A stretch of DNA of 64,000 bases from JAOACQ01 sp049968515 (GCA_049968515.1 JBMFQR010000008.1:10798-74797), one strand, 5' to 3'. Positions 1 through 9,192 are shown, numbered from the stretch's first letter. Notes: generated from the letters alone by a model not told the origin. Numbers and translations are program-made.

Positions 1-2088
1 CTTTCCAAGATTGTTTGACAGAAGATACCATATAAGCTTTTTGATATTCCTAAAAACATTTCTACCCTCTTTCACTCCTGTGATGATTGTTGTAAAATCA
101 TCATCTGTTAGAATTATATCGGCAGCCTCCTGAGCAACCTGTGTGCCAGCCCTTCCCATGGCAATGCCCACATCAGCTTTTTTCAAAGCCGGGGCATCAT
201 TTACTCCATCGCCTGTCATTGCGACAACATGTCCTTTAAACTTCAATCTGTCAACTATCTTTAGCTTTGTTAGAGGAATAATTCTTGAGTAAACCCTCAG
301 ATTTTCTACCCTTTCATCAAAGTCTTTTTCTGAAAAACCATCAAGTTCCTTTCCATCTATAGCCTGTTCTATACTATCAGCAATTCCAACATGCTGGGCT
401 ATTGAAAATGCAGTATTTTTGCTGTCTCCTGTTATCATTACAAAGTTTATGGCTGCATCTCTTGCAATCTTTACCACATTTTTAACCTCATCTTTTGGCG
501 GATCATATATTACCATACAGCCGAGAAATACAAATCCGGAAGTAAGCTCTTCAATCTGGATTTTATCTTTCTCTGTCTTTTTTTTTGCAAAGGCTATAAC
601 TCTGAAACCCTTTTCGGAATATTCTTTTATATCGTTATTCCACTTTTGAAAAGAAGAACTGTCGAATTTGTGGAATTTCATTTCATCTCCATAATAAAAT
701 TCGCACATTGAAAGAACCCTGTCCGGTGCACCCTTAAGATAAATAAAACAATTGCCCTTTGGATCTTTTATAAGACTGCAGGAATACATATTCTCAGATG
801 AGAAAGGAAGGCAGTCAATAACCTCAAATCCATCAAAAAAATCCTTCTTAAATCCCATAATAATTGAAGCCTTAATCATTGAGGTTTCAGTAGGATCTCC
901 TATTTCTTTTACTATATTTCCATCAATTTCCTCTACAGAGGCCGTTGAGGATTTATTTGCAGTCAAAAAGATGTCATGGATGATCTGAAGGTTTTTCCCT
1001 TCTGAAATCATTTTCAGTAAGTCGCTTGCCGAGTAATAATTTCCACCTATATAATATTCCTTTACCGTCATACTGTGTTTTGTAATTGTTCCTGTTTTAT
1101 CAGTACATATATAATCAACATTTCCAAGACTTTCTATAGATGAAAGTTTTTTAACGATTACAGAATTTTTCGCCATTCTTTCTACTGCAAGAAGAAGTGA
1201 TATTGTAATGGAAGCAGGCAACCCTTCGGGAAAAACTGCAACCATTATGCTTATTGCAAGCAATATTGAATGGTAAATTCCAAGATTTCTAAATATACTC
1301 ACGAGCAGAACAAGTATGCATGAAAGAAAGGCGATAGCGACAAGAAATTTTATCTCTCTTAATATGTTTTTCTGCAACGTTGTCTTTTCCTGCTCTTCAT
1401 GTTGCATTGACAATGCAATTTTTCCCATTTCAGTATTCATCCCGGTTCTCAACACGAGGGCGTAACCACTACCATTAAGTAGTTTGCTACCCGAAAATAG
1501 TATATTCTTCATTTCATAAATTGCGGCTTCTTTCCTCTCAATTGCCTCTGTAGTCTTTTCTACTGGCAGACTTTCTCCGGTGAGGTGGGCTTCATCCACA
1601 AGAATCTGCTTGCCATCCACGAGCCTGCAATCAGCAGGAATTATATCGCCAGCCTCAAGAAAGACTATATCTCCCGGCACAATAAACTTTGATCCTATAA
1701 CACTCAATTCTCCATCTCTTAAAACCTTACTCTGGGGAGAAAGTATCTTTTTTAGCTCATCCAGTGCCTTTTCAGCCTTATATTCCTGAAAGAGACTTAT
1801 TATTGTATTTATTATGACAACGCCCATTATTGCGATACCTTCTATCCAGTCTCCTATGAAAAAGGTAAATCCTGATGCTATTGCAAGAATTATCGACATT
1901 GGTTCAAGAAGGCATTCAATAAATTTCTGCAGGAGGCTTTTTTTCTTTCCTTCTTTTATTTCATTGTAGCCATACTTTTTCAACAATTCCTTTGTCTTTT
2001 CCTCCGAGAGCCCCTTAATTGAGGATGAAAAGTGAGACAATGCATCTTCAACATTCATTCTTGAAAAAACTGAAAGATCATCCGACAT
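1..2088 (-). CDS. P2-type cation-transporting ATPase (N-terminal 696 residues; C-terminus beyond the window)
   Basis: Membrane pump that couples ATP hydrolysis to cation transport. The visible 696 residues hold the N-terminal cation-ATPase domain (about 10-70), the first membrane hairpin, the actuator domain with the TGES loop, the membrane motif PEGLP, the phosphorylation motif CTDKTGT with Asp330 as the phospho-acceptor, the nucleotide-binding domain with KGAPD, and the hinge motif TGDGVNDAP near residue 625. The reading frame is still open at base 1, so the last membrane helices, about 170-200 residues, are missing. ATG at 2088 follows AGGAG. PEGLP fits the Ca2+/Na+/K+ branch (P2), not heavy-metal pumps, which carry CPC-type motifs. 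In the motif the residue before PEGLP is Phe where calcium pumps usually have Ile or Val, so the transported ion is not certain. Confidence 0.95.
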   Translation of the reverse strand, partial: MSDDLSVFSRMNVEDALSHFSSSIKGLSEEKTKELLKKYGYNEIKEGKKKSLLQKFIECLLEPMSIILAIASGFTFFIGDWIEGIAIMGVVIINTIISLFQEYKAEKALDELKKILSPQSKVLRDGELSVIGSKFIVPGDIVFLEAGDIIPADCRLVDGKQILVDEAHLTGESLPVEKTTEAIERKEAAIYEMKNILFSGSKLLNGSGYALVLRTGMNTEMGKIALSMQHEEQEKTTLQKNILREIKFLVAIAFLSCILVLLVSIFRNLGIYHSILLAISIMVAVFPEGLPASITISLLLAVERMAKNSVIVKKLSSIESLGNVDYICTDKTGTITKHSMTVKEYYIGGNYYSASDLLKMISEGKNLQIIHDIFLTANKSSTASVEEIDGNIVKEIGDPTETSMIKASIIMGFKKDFFDGFEVIDCLPFSSENMYSCSLIKDPKGNCFIYLKGAPDRVLSMCEFYYGDEMKFHKFDSSSFQKWNNDIKEYSEKGFRVIAFAKKKTEKDKIQIEELTSGFVFLGCMVIYDPPKDEVKNVVKIARDAAINFVMITGDSKNTAFSIAQHVGIADSIEQAIDGKELDGFSEKDFDERVENLRVYSRIIPLTKLKIVDRLKFKGHVVAMTGDGVNDAPALKKADVGIAMGRAGTQVAQEAADIILTDDDFTTIITGVKEGRNVFRNIKKLIWYLLSNNLGK

Positions 2089-2150
2089 AATTTACTCCTG
2101 TGAATAACAACTTATCAAACAGAGAGAAATAATATCTTACGATATGAATA

Positions 2151-2179
2151 ATTATACAACAAACTGACCATTCAATCAA
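2151..2179 (-). promoter_or_regulatory. Promoter of the cation ATPase gene
   Basis: On the minus strand TTGATT, 17 bases, then TATAAT. It starts about 60 bases before the ATG and overlaps the T-rich tail of the terminator that closes the HAMP-protein gene. Confidence 0.65.
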
Positions 2180-2180
2180 G

Positions 2181-2220
2181 AAAAAGTAATATGTGAGGTG
2201 TAAAGCAACACCTCACATAT
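2181..2220 (-). terminator. Rho-independent terminator of the HAMP-protein gene
   Basis: Perfect 13-bp inverted repeat (2189-2201 with 2208-2220) around a 6-base loop. On the minus strand it is followed by a T-rich stretch (TACTTTTTCTTG). It lies 37 bases beyond the stop codon of the 2258-2749 gene. On the plus strand no T-run follows, so it works on the minus strand. Confidence 0.85.
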
Positions 2221-2257
2221 CGTTCGATATAAAAAATTGTATAGCGAAAGCGAACTT

Positions 2258-2749
2258 CTACTTTTTTGCAACCTTTTCGATGAAGTAATTTAAAGCTTCC
2301 ACAAGATCCTGTAATTCATCTTTCTTTCTCAATCTGAACTTTAAATCTTTGATGTCCATCTTGCCATTAGCAGCATCCTGCAAGGTTCTCTTGATTCTAT
2401 AAACAGGACCGGCAAGCTTGTGAGAAATGAAGAGCCCGAATATTGCAATGAGTAATATATAAAGTATGCTTATGTAAGTAAGGGGTTTAAAATATATCTC
2501 GAATATATTCAATGGCTTCATATCAAGATAAGTTGCCGGATTGTTATAATCAACTTTTTTCCATTCCTCTTCGGTAAGCATTTTTGCTCTAAAATAAAGA
2601 GGTTCTGTGAAACGCATTGACTTGTACAAAGCCATCACTGCAAAGGAAAGGGCAAAACCCAGCAATATCAGTACAGAAAACCTTAAAATAAAACGAATCT
2701 GAAATGGCTTATCAATAAAATATCTCCACCTGAATTTTTTCTTATTCAC
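2258..2749 (-). CDS. Small membrane protein with a HAMP domain and no output domain
   Basis: 163 residues. Two membrane segments (about 22-44 and 92-112) enclose a roughly 45-residue extracytoplasmic loop. The second runs into a HAMP linker, starting at LAGPVYRIKRTL and ending near residue 160. In the HAMP family this linker passes signals from a sensor to a kinase, cyclase or methyl-accepting domain, but here the protein stops right after it. It probably modulates a separate partner or is a membrane scaffold; no partner is encoded next door. GTG start at 2749 with a strong GGAAGGAGG ribosome site. It has its own promoter and terminator, so it is a single-gene unit. Confidence 0.8.
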   Translation of the reverse strand: MNKKKFRWRYFIDKPFQIRFILRFSVLILLGFALSFAVMALYKSMRFTEPLYFRAKMLTEEEWKKVDYNNPATYLDMKPLNIFEIYFKPLTYISILYILLIAIFGLFISHKLAGPVYRIKRTLQDAANGKMDIKDLKFRLRKKDELQDLVEALNYFIEKVAKK

Positions 2750-2792
2750 GCTATCCTCCTTCCAAAAATTTTACTTTTTATCGGAATATTAT

Positions 2793-2820
2793 ACTTTAAA
2801 ATAAAATTTAAATTTGTCAA
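2793..2820 (-). promoter_or_regulatory. Promoter of the HAMP-protein gene
   Basis: Minus strand TTGACA, 16 bases, TAAAGT. A TATAAT a few bases further downstream would need a 21-base spacer, so the exact -10 is uncertain. Confidence 0.5.
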
Positions 2821-2940
2821 GTATTATAAAATAGTTTTCTTTTTTTCCGATACCTAAATTGTGTAATTGCCAAGCATTCAATCATTATATAAGATTGTTC
2901 TGACATACTATCTAAGTGATGAAAAGATATATAAGTAGAG

Positions 2941-3855
2941 ATGGTAAAAGTGATGAATAAATATTTCATTTTGTTATTTATTATTTTTTTTATGCTTAAT
3001 GGCTGTTATAAAGTTGTCAGAAGTGAAATTAATTTTATTGAGCCTGAGAATGTGGCCTATAACTTAGGTCCTTTATTTTTGCCAGAAAATCCGTTTTTTA
3101 GTTCAATTTCAATAAATTATTTTACTCCAACACCCTTGCCAACAAAGGTATTATTCACTATGGTAGGTGATATAGACTGGTTAAGAGAGGAAAAAAGTTT
3201 AAAAAATTTTCACAGAATGACTTTTTCTGATCTTGAAGAGAATGCGGTTTATAGATTTGAATATTTTTCCCGGAATGAACAAAAAAAAGGCTTGATAAAA
3301 ACTCTACCCTATGGTAGTGAATATGAGTTTTCTTTTTGTATAACTTCCCTTGAATATGGGGTAAAAAGTCAGAATCCACCGAGTTTCACAATTGTAGTAT
3401 CGAAAGAAAGCCTGCTAAGGTTTGAAGATTTTGTAGATTTTTATGAAAGGAACAAAGATTTTTTATCTTCCACTATATTTTTACCCGTATTTAATGTAAG
3501 TTACCAGAACAAAAATCTATTTGCCGGTAATGGAGAAAAGATAAGCTGTTCATACTACAAAGACGTGAGAATTATCTGCATAAGAGAAAGACTGAATGAT
3601 TACGATTGCATTGCATCCTTTATTCCCACGATTAATAAGGCGGGCACACATATTATAGCCGGGAATATCGGAAAAGATGATGTTTATCTTATCTCAAAAA
3701 AGTTTTCTCCATTTGTTGAAAAAATTTTTGTTTATAAAGACTCATATGTAGAGGCTGAAAAGGTGGTTTCCATTGACAGTCCTATCTTTATAACTGTTAG
3801 CAGGGACAGCAAATACGCTATAAATTTAAAGATGCAGCTTTCAAAACTCCCCTGA
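2941..3855 (+). CDS. Lipoprotein, possibly a degenerate purple-acid-phosphatase-like protein
   Basis: 304 residues. The N-terminus has a hydrophobic run ending in the lipobox LNGC (Cys about residue 22), so it should be lipid-anchored. Residues about 50-135 read like the fibronectin-type N-terminal domain of purple acid phosphatases: the theme of His-rich strand, short turn, then Y-x-F/Y-x-Y, and a threonine-proline strand ending the domain. The rest has a strand order reminiscent of a metallophosphoesterase, but none of the GDxxY, GNHE or GHxHxYxR metal motifs is present. So a catalytic role is unlikely if the resemblance is real. The start could equally be the second ATG, five codons on. 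No operon partners; followed by rpsA with its own promoter. Confidence 0.75.
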   Translation: MVKVMNKYFILLFIIFFMLNGCYKVVRSEINFIEPENVAYNLGPLFLPENPFFSSISINYFTPTPLPTKVLFTMVGDIDWLREEKSLKNFHRMTFSDLEENAVYRFEYFSRNEQKKGLIKTLPYGSEYEFSFCITSLEYGVKSQNPPSFTIVVSKESLLRFEDFVDFYERNKDFLSSTIFLPVFNVSYQNKNLFAGNGEKISCSYYKDVRIICIRERLNDYDCIASFIPTINKAGTHIIAGNIGKDDVYLISKKFSPFVEKIFVYKDSYVEAEKVVSIDSPIFITVSRDSKYAINLKMQLSKLP

Positions 3856-3888
3856 TCAGGAATGTCAGAATGGCAACTTATGTAAAAA

Positions 3889-3916
3889 TTGACAAATCCT
3901 ACATTAATATTAAAAT
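3889..3916 (+). promoter_or_regulatory. Promoter of rpsA
   Basis: TTGACA, 16 bases, TAAAAT, about 34 bases before the start codon at 3950. Confidence 0.7.
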
Positions 3917-3949
3917 ATATATCTATTATTTTTAGGATTGGAGTTAATT

Positions 3950-5686
3950 ATGAATTCTGATACTCTTGGCAGCGATATTTTCCTCGAAGCGATGAAATCA
4001 GACAGTCTTAGAAATGTTTCAGAAAATACGCTCAACAATAAAATACACAGGGGGAAAATAGTTGCTATCACTGAGAAGGATGTTTTTCTGGATATGGGTG
4101 GAAAGTCAGAGGCAGTTGTTCCCTTAGAAGAATTTGATGAGACACCTGTTGTCGGTTCTTATATTGATATTGTTTTTAAGGAAGTTGAAGAAGGAATAAT
4201 GGTGGCTTCAAAGAATGAAGCTGATAAGATAAAAAAGATAAATGAGATAAAGAAAGCTTACAAGGACGATACTGGCATAAAGGGTACCATTTCAGAACCT
4301 GTATATAAGAACAACGAGCTTAAAGGCTTTATAGTGGATCTCGGATATGGAATAAATGGATTTTTACCATTATCTCAGATAGATACAAGGTCAAAAGAGC
4401 CCGAAAGTTTGAAAGGGTTTTCATTTGATTTCAGTGTAATAGAATTTCAGAAAAACAATATCACACTTTCGAGAAAAAGATATCTTAGCAGGACAATTCA
4501 AAAATTGTATTCAAACTTCTTCCACAATCACAAGGTTGGAGATGTGCTGAAGGCAAAAGTTGATAGAGTTGAGAAGGATTATATGTTTTTGACTGCCGAG
4601 GGAGTTAATCTTTTTATGCATATTTCTGATTTTTCCTGGAAATTTTTACAGGATCTTCTCAAGGTAGTCAAAGAGGGAGACGAGCTTGAGGTTGCCATTC
4701 TTGTAATGGATGAGGCGAAGAAGCTTATTAAAGTAGGAAGAAAGCAATTACTTCAGGATCCCTGGGGAAGTGTGGCTGAAAAATATTCTGTCAGTCAGCT
4801 TGTAAAAGGGAAGGTTGTTGCTTTCAAGAAAAATGGAGCTTTGATAGAGATTGAAGAAGGAGTTGAGGCTTTTCTGCCAGTTGAGGAGCTTTCGTGGACA
4901 AAGAAGGTTAAGGATCCAAAGAATGTATTAAAGCATGGAGATGTTGTGAGGGTAAAGATATCGAGTATAGAACCGGAAAACCGCAAAATGGTAGTTTCCT
5001 TGAGAGAGATATATGAAAATCCGTGGGAAAAGGCGAGGGAAAATTACCCTGTTGGCAAGAAGGTTGAAGGAGTTATTACATCAATTGTGGACTTCGGTTT
5101 ATTCATTCAGTTTGAAGATGGAATAGAAGGTTTGATGAGAAGGGAAGATGTTGACTGGCTTGACCCAAACGTAAATCTGAAAACTAAGTTTAAAAAAGGG
5201 CAGAAGATTACTGTGATGGTTCTTTCTGTTGAACCTGAGAGAGAGAGGTTAAGGCTGGGCTACAAGCAGCTTTCAGATAATCCTTATAAAACCTTTTCTC
5301 TTAATTATCCAAAGGGCTCTGTTGTAAACGGGAAGGTAAAAAGTATTTCGGAAGAAGGTGTTATTTTATCTCTTGAAAACAATCTTGAGGGCTTTGTGCC
5401 TCCAAATCATCTAACAAAGGAGAAAATTGATAATCCTCAGGAAAAGTTTGAGGTTGGTCAGGAAGTAAAGGCGCTGGTCAGGTTTGTTGATGTAAATAAA
5501 AGCAGGATAGAATTAAGCATCAGGGATTATCTTATAAATGAAGAAAAGATTGAGACAGAAAAATATCTTGCGGATAGCAATCAAAATCTCAATCAGACTA
5601 CCATAGGGAATATTTTGAAGGACAAGTTACAAAATATAAATCTGGAGAACAAGAATGCCAAAGGGAAAAACAAAGCAGGCAAATAG
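3950..5686 (+). CDS. rpsA: 30S ribosomal protein S1
   Basis: About 578 residues built from six S1-type OB-fold repeats (roughly 20-90, 105-175, 190-260, 280-350, 365-435, 450-525), each with the pattern G-x-V/I-x-G/A followed by DG-x-x-G-F/L. This is the usual layout for the protein that binds mRNA leaders and brings them to the 30S subunit. The last repeats are closest to each other. An in-frame TTG twelve bases upstream is possible, but ATG at 3950 sits well behind GGATTGGAG and is preferred. The C-terminal 40 residues are polar and Asn/Lys-rich. The coding end overlaps the next gene by 32 bases. Confidence 0.95.
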   Translation: MNSDTLGSDIFLEAMKSDSLRNVSENTLNNKIHRGKIVAITEKDVFLDMGGKSEAVVPLEEFDETPVVGSYIDIVFKEVEEGIMVASKNEADKIKKINEIKKAYKDDTGIKGTISEPVYKNNELKGFIVDLGYGINGFLPLSQIDTRSKEPESLKGFSFDFSVIEFQKNNITLSRKRYLSRTIQKLYSNFFHNHKVGDVLKAKVDRVEKDYMFLTAEGVNLFMHISDFSWKFLQDLLKVVKEGDELEVAILVMDEAKKLIKVGRKQLLQDPWGSVAEKYSVSQLVKGKVVAFKKNGALIEIEEGVEAFLPVEELSWTKKVKDPKNVLKHGDVVRVKISSIEPENRKMVVSLREIYENPWEKARENYPVGKKVEGVITSIVDFGLFIQFEDGIEGLMRREDVDWLDPNVNLKTKFKKGQKITVMVLSVEPERERLRLGYKQLSDNPYKTFSLNYPKGSVVNGKVKSISEEGVILSLENNLEGFVPPNHLTKEKIDNPQEKFEVGQEVKALVRFVDVNKSRIELSIRDYLINEEKIETEKYLADSNQNLNQTTIGNILKDKLQNINLENKNAKGKNKAGK

Positions 5687-6380
5687 AGAGGATAAGTTTG
5701 AAAAGTTTTTACTAGATTTGATTGCCATAACTGAAAAGTATAAAATTCAGCTTATAGTGACAGCCGTTGTAATTCTGATACTTGTCATTGGGGCATTTGT
5801 ATTTACCTATGTTAAAAATTCAAATGAGGAGAAGGCCGCAAGAATTTATGATATTGCAGTTCTTACAATACAGAATCTTTCTGGTATTACGAATCAGGCA
5901 GAAAGAAATGAATATTACCAGAACCAAGTTAACAACCTTAATCTTCTCATACAGAATTATCCAGCCACTGTTGGTGCAGTAAGGGCAAGGTTATTTTTAG
6001 GTAAAACAATGTATCAGACTTATTATTTTACGAGGAATGATGAGGCTTTAAACCTTGCAATTTCCTATTACACTGGTGCTTTTGACAAGGCGAGATCAAA
6101 ATTTTATAAATCCCTTGCTCTTTTAGGAAGGGCACAATGCTATGAGCAGAAAAATGATATGACGAAGGCTTTTGAGGATTATGAGATGGTCTATCAAAAA
6201 TACAGGGGCGAGGGGTTTGGAGCTATATCGCTTGTTGGTATGGCAAGAGTTAAAGAAATGCAGGATGATGTTAACACCTCCATTCAATTATACAAAAAGG
6301 TTGTGAGTGATTTTCCAGACTCATCCTGGGTAGTCTTTGCAAAGGGCAAACTCTATTTTTATGGGGTTAATCCCCAGTAA
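5655..6380 (+). CDS. TPR protein with one N-terminal membrane anchor
   Basis: 241 residues. A basic cytoplasmic N-terminus leads to one membrane helix (about 32-53), then tetratricopeptide-like helix pairs to the end, with typical A-x-x-x-Y and P-x-S-x-x-A positions near 185-235. The architecture matches the YfgM/BamD-like group of anchored TPR proteins that act in envelope protein quality control, but the sequence does not fix the role. It starts inside the end of rpsA with its own ribosome site (GGAG before ATG), so the two are translationally linked. Confidence 0.8.
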   Translation: MPKGKTKQANREDKFEKFLLDLIAITEKYKIQLIVTAVVILILVIGAFVFTYVKNSNEEKAARIYDIAVLTIQNLSGITNQAERNEYYQNQVNNLNLLIQNYPATVGAVRARLFLGKTMYQTYYFTRNDEALNLAISYYTGAFDKARSKFYKSLALLGRAQCYEQKNDMTKAFEDYEMVYQKYRGEGFGAISLVGMARVKEMQDDVNTSIQLYKKVVSDFPDSSWVVFAKGKLYFYGVNPQ

Positions 6381-6390
6381 ATCTGATTTT

Positions 6391-6717
6391 TTATTCGACA
6401 ATGTCTATTATATTTCCCTTGCCATCTTCTTTAAGGGCGGGTTTATATTCTTTTCCATCCTCTTTCTTTTCTTTTCCTGAAGAGGATGAAGTGTATTGTT
6501 CTGGTTTTTTTTCTGCATCAGGGTTTACCTTTGTAAAATCCTGAGCGTACTCATCTGTCTCTTTTATCCTTTCGTTTATCTGAACGCTTTCCTTATGAAT
6601 CTTTTCAAAACTGTTCAGCTGACCAAGTTGTGCAGCGTTTGAATGTCTTGCAATATTTTCAGAATGTTCGGTTGACTTTGAAAATAGAACCTGTAAATCT
6701 ATGGGAAGTACTGCCAT
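6391..6717 (-). CDS. Hypothetical small hydrophilic protein
   Basis: 108 residues, no membrane segment or signal. The first 60 residues look helical and carry a PIDLQ motif at the start; the second half is low-complexity Lys/Glu/Ser and ends with an IIDIV strand. A good ribosome site (GGGAGG) precedes the ATG, which supports it as a real gene. Short proteins beginning with PIDLQ occur in spirochaete-type genomes, from memory, without known function. Likely co-transcribed behind the glycosyltransferase at 6743. Confidence 0.6.
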   Translation of the reverse strand: MAVLPIDLQVLFSKSTEHSENIARHSNAAQLGQLNSFEKIHKESVQINERIKETDEYAQDFTKVNPDAEKKPEQYTSSSSGKEKKEDGKEYKPALKEDGKGNIIDIVE

Positions 6718-6742
6718 TTTAACCTCCCGGGATAAGGTAATA

Positions 6743-7636
6743 TTAATTTTTATCCCTTAATCTTTCTCTTACACCTTCGAAATAAAAGCAATAACCTGCA
6801 AGCCTGACCATTGAAATGGCCTTTGAAATCTTATTTCTTTCAATAAGCTTTTTTATTCTATCGTAAAATTTTTGAGATTTATAATATTCTGGCTTAAAAA
6901 TTTTATCTGCAAGCCAGATAAAAAAAGGGCTTGCCATTGTCATCATTTTTACCTGAAATGTGGGGCATTTTTTATAGAAATCAACACCCGCACGTCCTTC
7001 TCTTGCTCTATCTTCAAAAAAGTCCATTATGGCTTGATATGAATAATCTCCTTCATAATGCCATACATAGCCTTCTTTAAGAATTCTCTTTATTTTCAGC
7101 CCATTTTTTGTAAGTCTCAAGCCTATTTCAAGGTCTTCCCAACCTTTTTTAAAGTCTTCGTCAAATCCTCCAACTTTTTCGAGATGTTTTTTTGCCACGG
7201 AGACATTGGCAGTATCAAAAAAAGAACGTGAATAATCAAAGAGGGAAAATTTCCTTCTGAAGGCATCTTCTACATTTATGATTCTTATTATCTGTCCCTG
7301 TATGATACTGTCTGGATAAAGTCTGTGATATTTTGCATGAATAGTAGCAATATCAGAAGGGACAAAAACATCACTGTCAATAAAAAGGATTATATCTCCG
7401 GTTGCATTAAATATACCTGTGTTTCTTGCAGCTGCACAACCCCCATTCTCCCTGTAAATGTATTTAACCATCGGGAATTTACTTATAACTTCCCTCGAGT
7501 TGTCAGTAGAACCATCATCCACAACAACGTATTCTATGTTTCTATACTCCTGAGATGTAAGATGATACAACACCTTTTCAAGCAGATATCCTCTATTATA
7601 GACTGGCATTACAATTGAAACCTTTAAATCACTCAT
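6743..7636 (-). CDS. Family 2 glycosyltransferase
   Basis: 297 residues with a GT-A fold: VSIVMPVYNRG at the N-terminus, the VVVDDGSTD nucleotide-binding motif near 37-45, the metal-binding DSD at about 92-94, and GWEDLEIGLRL, the acceptor/catalytic E-D motif, near 166. It transfers a sugar from a nucleotide donor to an unknown acceptor such as a surface polysaccharide. The C-terminal 70 residues are helical and not membrane-spanning, so the enzyme is probably peripheral. It has its own promoter. Confidence 0.9.
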   Translation of the reverse strand: MSDLKVSIVMPVYNRGYLLEKVLYHLTSQEYRNIEYVVVDDGSTDNSREVISKFPMVKYIYRENGGCAAARNTGIFNATGDIILFIDSDVFVPSDIATIHAKYHRLYPDSIIQGQIIRIINVEDAFRRKFSLFDYSRSFFDTANVSVAKKHLEKVGGFDEDFKKGWEDLEIGLRLTKNGLKIKRILKEGYVWHYEGDYSYQAIMDFFEDRAREGRAGVDFYKKCPTFQVKMMTMASPFFIWLADKIFKPEYYKSQKFYDRIKKLIERNKISKAISMVRLAGYCFYFEGVRERLRDKN

Positions 7637-7691
7637 AATAATCTTCCTTTAAGGTTATTTCACACAAAGGCTAACTTATTTTCCGCAGTAT

Positions 7692-7720
7692 ATTTTAAAC
7701 CAGAAATGTTAAATTCTCAA
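7692..7720 (-). promoter_or_regulatory. Promoter of the glycosyltransferase gene
   Basis: Minus strand TTGAGA, 17 bases, TAAAAT, between the end of mtaB and the glycosyltransferase start. Confidence 0.6.
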
Positions 7721-7758
7721 TTGTTTATATTTTTTGGAAATTGTCGGGCAGTCTCTTT

Positions 7759-9030
7759 TTATTTTTCTTCAGGAAAATCAAATAGTTCCACCTCTGTATT
7801 TTTAATTCTGTAACTTAAAGGGGTTAGAGAAAAGAACTGATTTTCTTTTAAGTTTTTTTTGCTATATATCTTAAAATAATTTCCGGTATAACCGGTGAAA
7901 AGTTCTCCTTCTTTTTGTTCAATGAGGACAATCTGGGGTTTACCCAAAATTTCTCTTTCTATAAAATTTTTCACTCTTTTAGTGAACTCTTCTATTATTT
8001 TTTTTTCTCTTTCCTTTTTAATCTTATAGGGCATATCTTTTAAAGAAGCGGCTTTAGTATTTTTTCTTCTTGAGTAAGGGAAGATATGCAATCTTGTCAG
8101 GTTAACTTTGCTTAAAATTTCAAGGGTTTCTTTAAATTCTTCATCGGTTTCGAGGGGGAATCCGACTATTATGTCTGTGGTAATTCCGCAGGAGTTTTTT
8201 TTAGCTGAAATTTTATTACAGATTTCTACAAACTCCTGTGAGGTGTAATTTCTATTCATTCTTTTTAAGACGCTATCACTCCCGCTCTGGAGTGAAAGGT
8301 GAAAATGTGGGGAGAATTTTTCATTGTCGAGAAGTTCAATAAATCTAATATCAAACTCATCTGGTTGTAATGATGAAAGTCTAATTCTAAATTCTCCTTT
8401 AATTTTCAGAATATGGCAAACGAGATCGAAAAGTGAACAATTTTTTTCATTATAAGCACTTATATTTACTCCAGTGAGCACAATCTCTTTGTATCCATTT
8501 TTTATAAGGGCATTAACACTTTCAATAATATTATATGCATTTAGGCTTTCCGAAATTCCTCTTGCGAAGGGCACCTTGCAATAACTACAAAACTTATTGC
8601 ATCCATCCTGAATTTTGACAAATGCTCTTGTCCTTTCAAAGAAACTTATCTGGGGAAATTTAGTTTTTTTCAGTTTTGAAGTATCAATATACCCTGTAAT
8701 AAAATGAGAAGAGAGAATATCGGGAATTGAAAATTTTGCATCATTTTTCAACACCATATCTGCAATATTCAGTTGTCTTAAATAATCAAAATCTGTTGTA
8801 GCATAACATCCTGTTATAACTGTGAACTTTCCGGCCTTTTTAGCTTTATTAACTGTTTGTCTTGACTTTGCATCGGCTTTATCCGTCACAGTACAGCTAT
8901 TGATGATTACTATATCACTTTCTTCTAAATTTTTTGTAATTGTGAAGCCCTTTTCTTTCAAGGATTCGGCTATAGCTTCAGTCTCAAACTGGTTAAGCTT
9001 GCATCCGATGGTATGCAGAAAAACCTTCAC
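7759..9030 (-). CDS. mtaB: tRNA threonylcarbamoyladenosine methylthiotransferase MtaB
   Basis: Radical-SAM enzyme that adds a methylthio group to t6A at position 37 of tRNAs reading ANN codons. 423 residues: the N-terminal UPF0004 domain with Cys10, Cys46 and Cys75 for the second iron-sulfur cluster; the radical-SAM motif with Cys144, Cys148 and Cys151 in GCNKFCSYCKVP; and a C-terminal TRAM-like RNA-binding domain (about 360-420). The TIGCKLNQFETE start and KVPFARG motif separate MtaB from MiaB and RimO. GTG start preceded by GAGAGG. Divergent from the tRNA-Gly gene. Confidence 0.93.
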   Translation of the reverse strand: MKVFLHTIGCKLNQFETEAIAESLKEKGFTITKNLEESDIVIINSCTVTDKADAKSRQTVNKAKKAGKFTVITGCYATTDFDYLRQLNIADMVLKNDAKFSIPDILSSHFITGYIDTSKLKKTKFPQISFFERTRAFVKIQDGCNKFCSYCKVPFARGISESLNAYNIIESVNALIKNGYKEIVLTGVNISAYNEKNCSLFDLVCHILKIKGEFRIRLSSLQPDEFDIRFIELLDNEKFSPHFHLSLQSGSDSVLKRMNRNYTSQEFVEICNKISAKKNSCGITTDIIVGFPLETDEEFKETLEILSKVNLTRLHIFPYSRRKNTKAASLKDMPYKIKKEREKKIIEEFTKRVKNFIEREILGKPQIVLIEQKEGELFTGYTGNYFKIYSKKNLKENQFFSLTPLSYRIKNTEVELFDFPEEK

Positions 9031-9051
9031 AAACCATACCTCTCAATTTTA

Positions 9052-9081
9052 TTGACAGAATCTTTTCGTTTATGTTATAAT
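9052..9081 (+). promoter_or_regulatory. Promoter of tRNA-Gly
   Basis: TTGACA, 18 bases, TATAAT, with the tRNA starting ten bases after the -10 box. It is one of the strongest promoter matches in the window. Confidence 0.85.
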
Positions 9082-9090
9082 TTAATTGTT

Positions 9091-9161
9091 GCGGCCATCG
9101 TATAGTGGTAGTACCTTAGCCTTCCAAGCTATTGGCGCGGGTTCGATTCCCGCTGGCCGCT
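9091..9161 (+). tRNA. tRNA-Gly (anticodon UCC)
   Basis: 71 bases that fold into a full cloverleaf. The acceptor stem is seven perfect pairs (GCGGCCA with TGGCCGC), the discriminator base is T, and the T-arm is GCGGG-TTCGATT-CCCGC. The anticodon loop CTTCCAA gives UCC, reading GGA and GGG codons. The 27-43 position of the anticodon stem is a T-T mismatch. CCA is not encoded and must be added by the nucleotidyltransferase. The sequence is close to other bacterial tRNA-Gly(UCC). Confidence 0.97.
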
Positions 9162-9192
9162 ATTTTCCACTTTATATATTTTAATTAGATAG

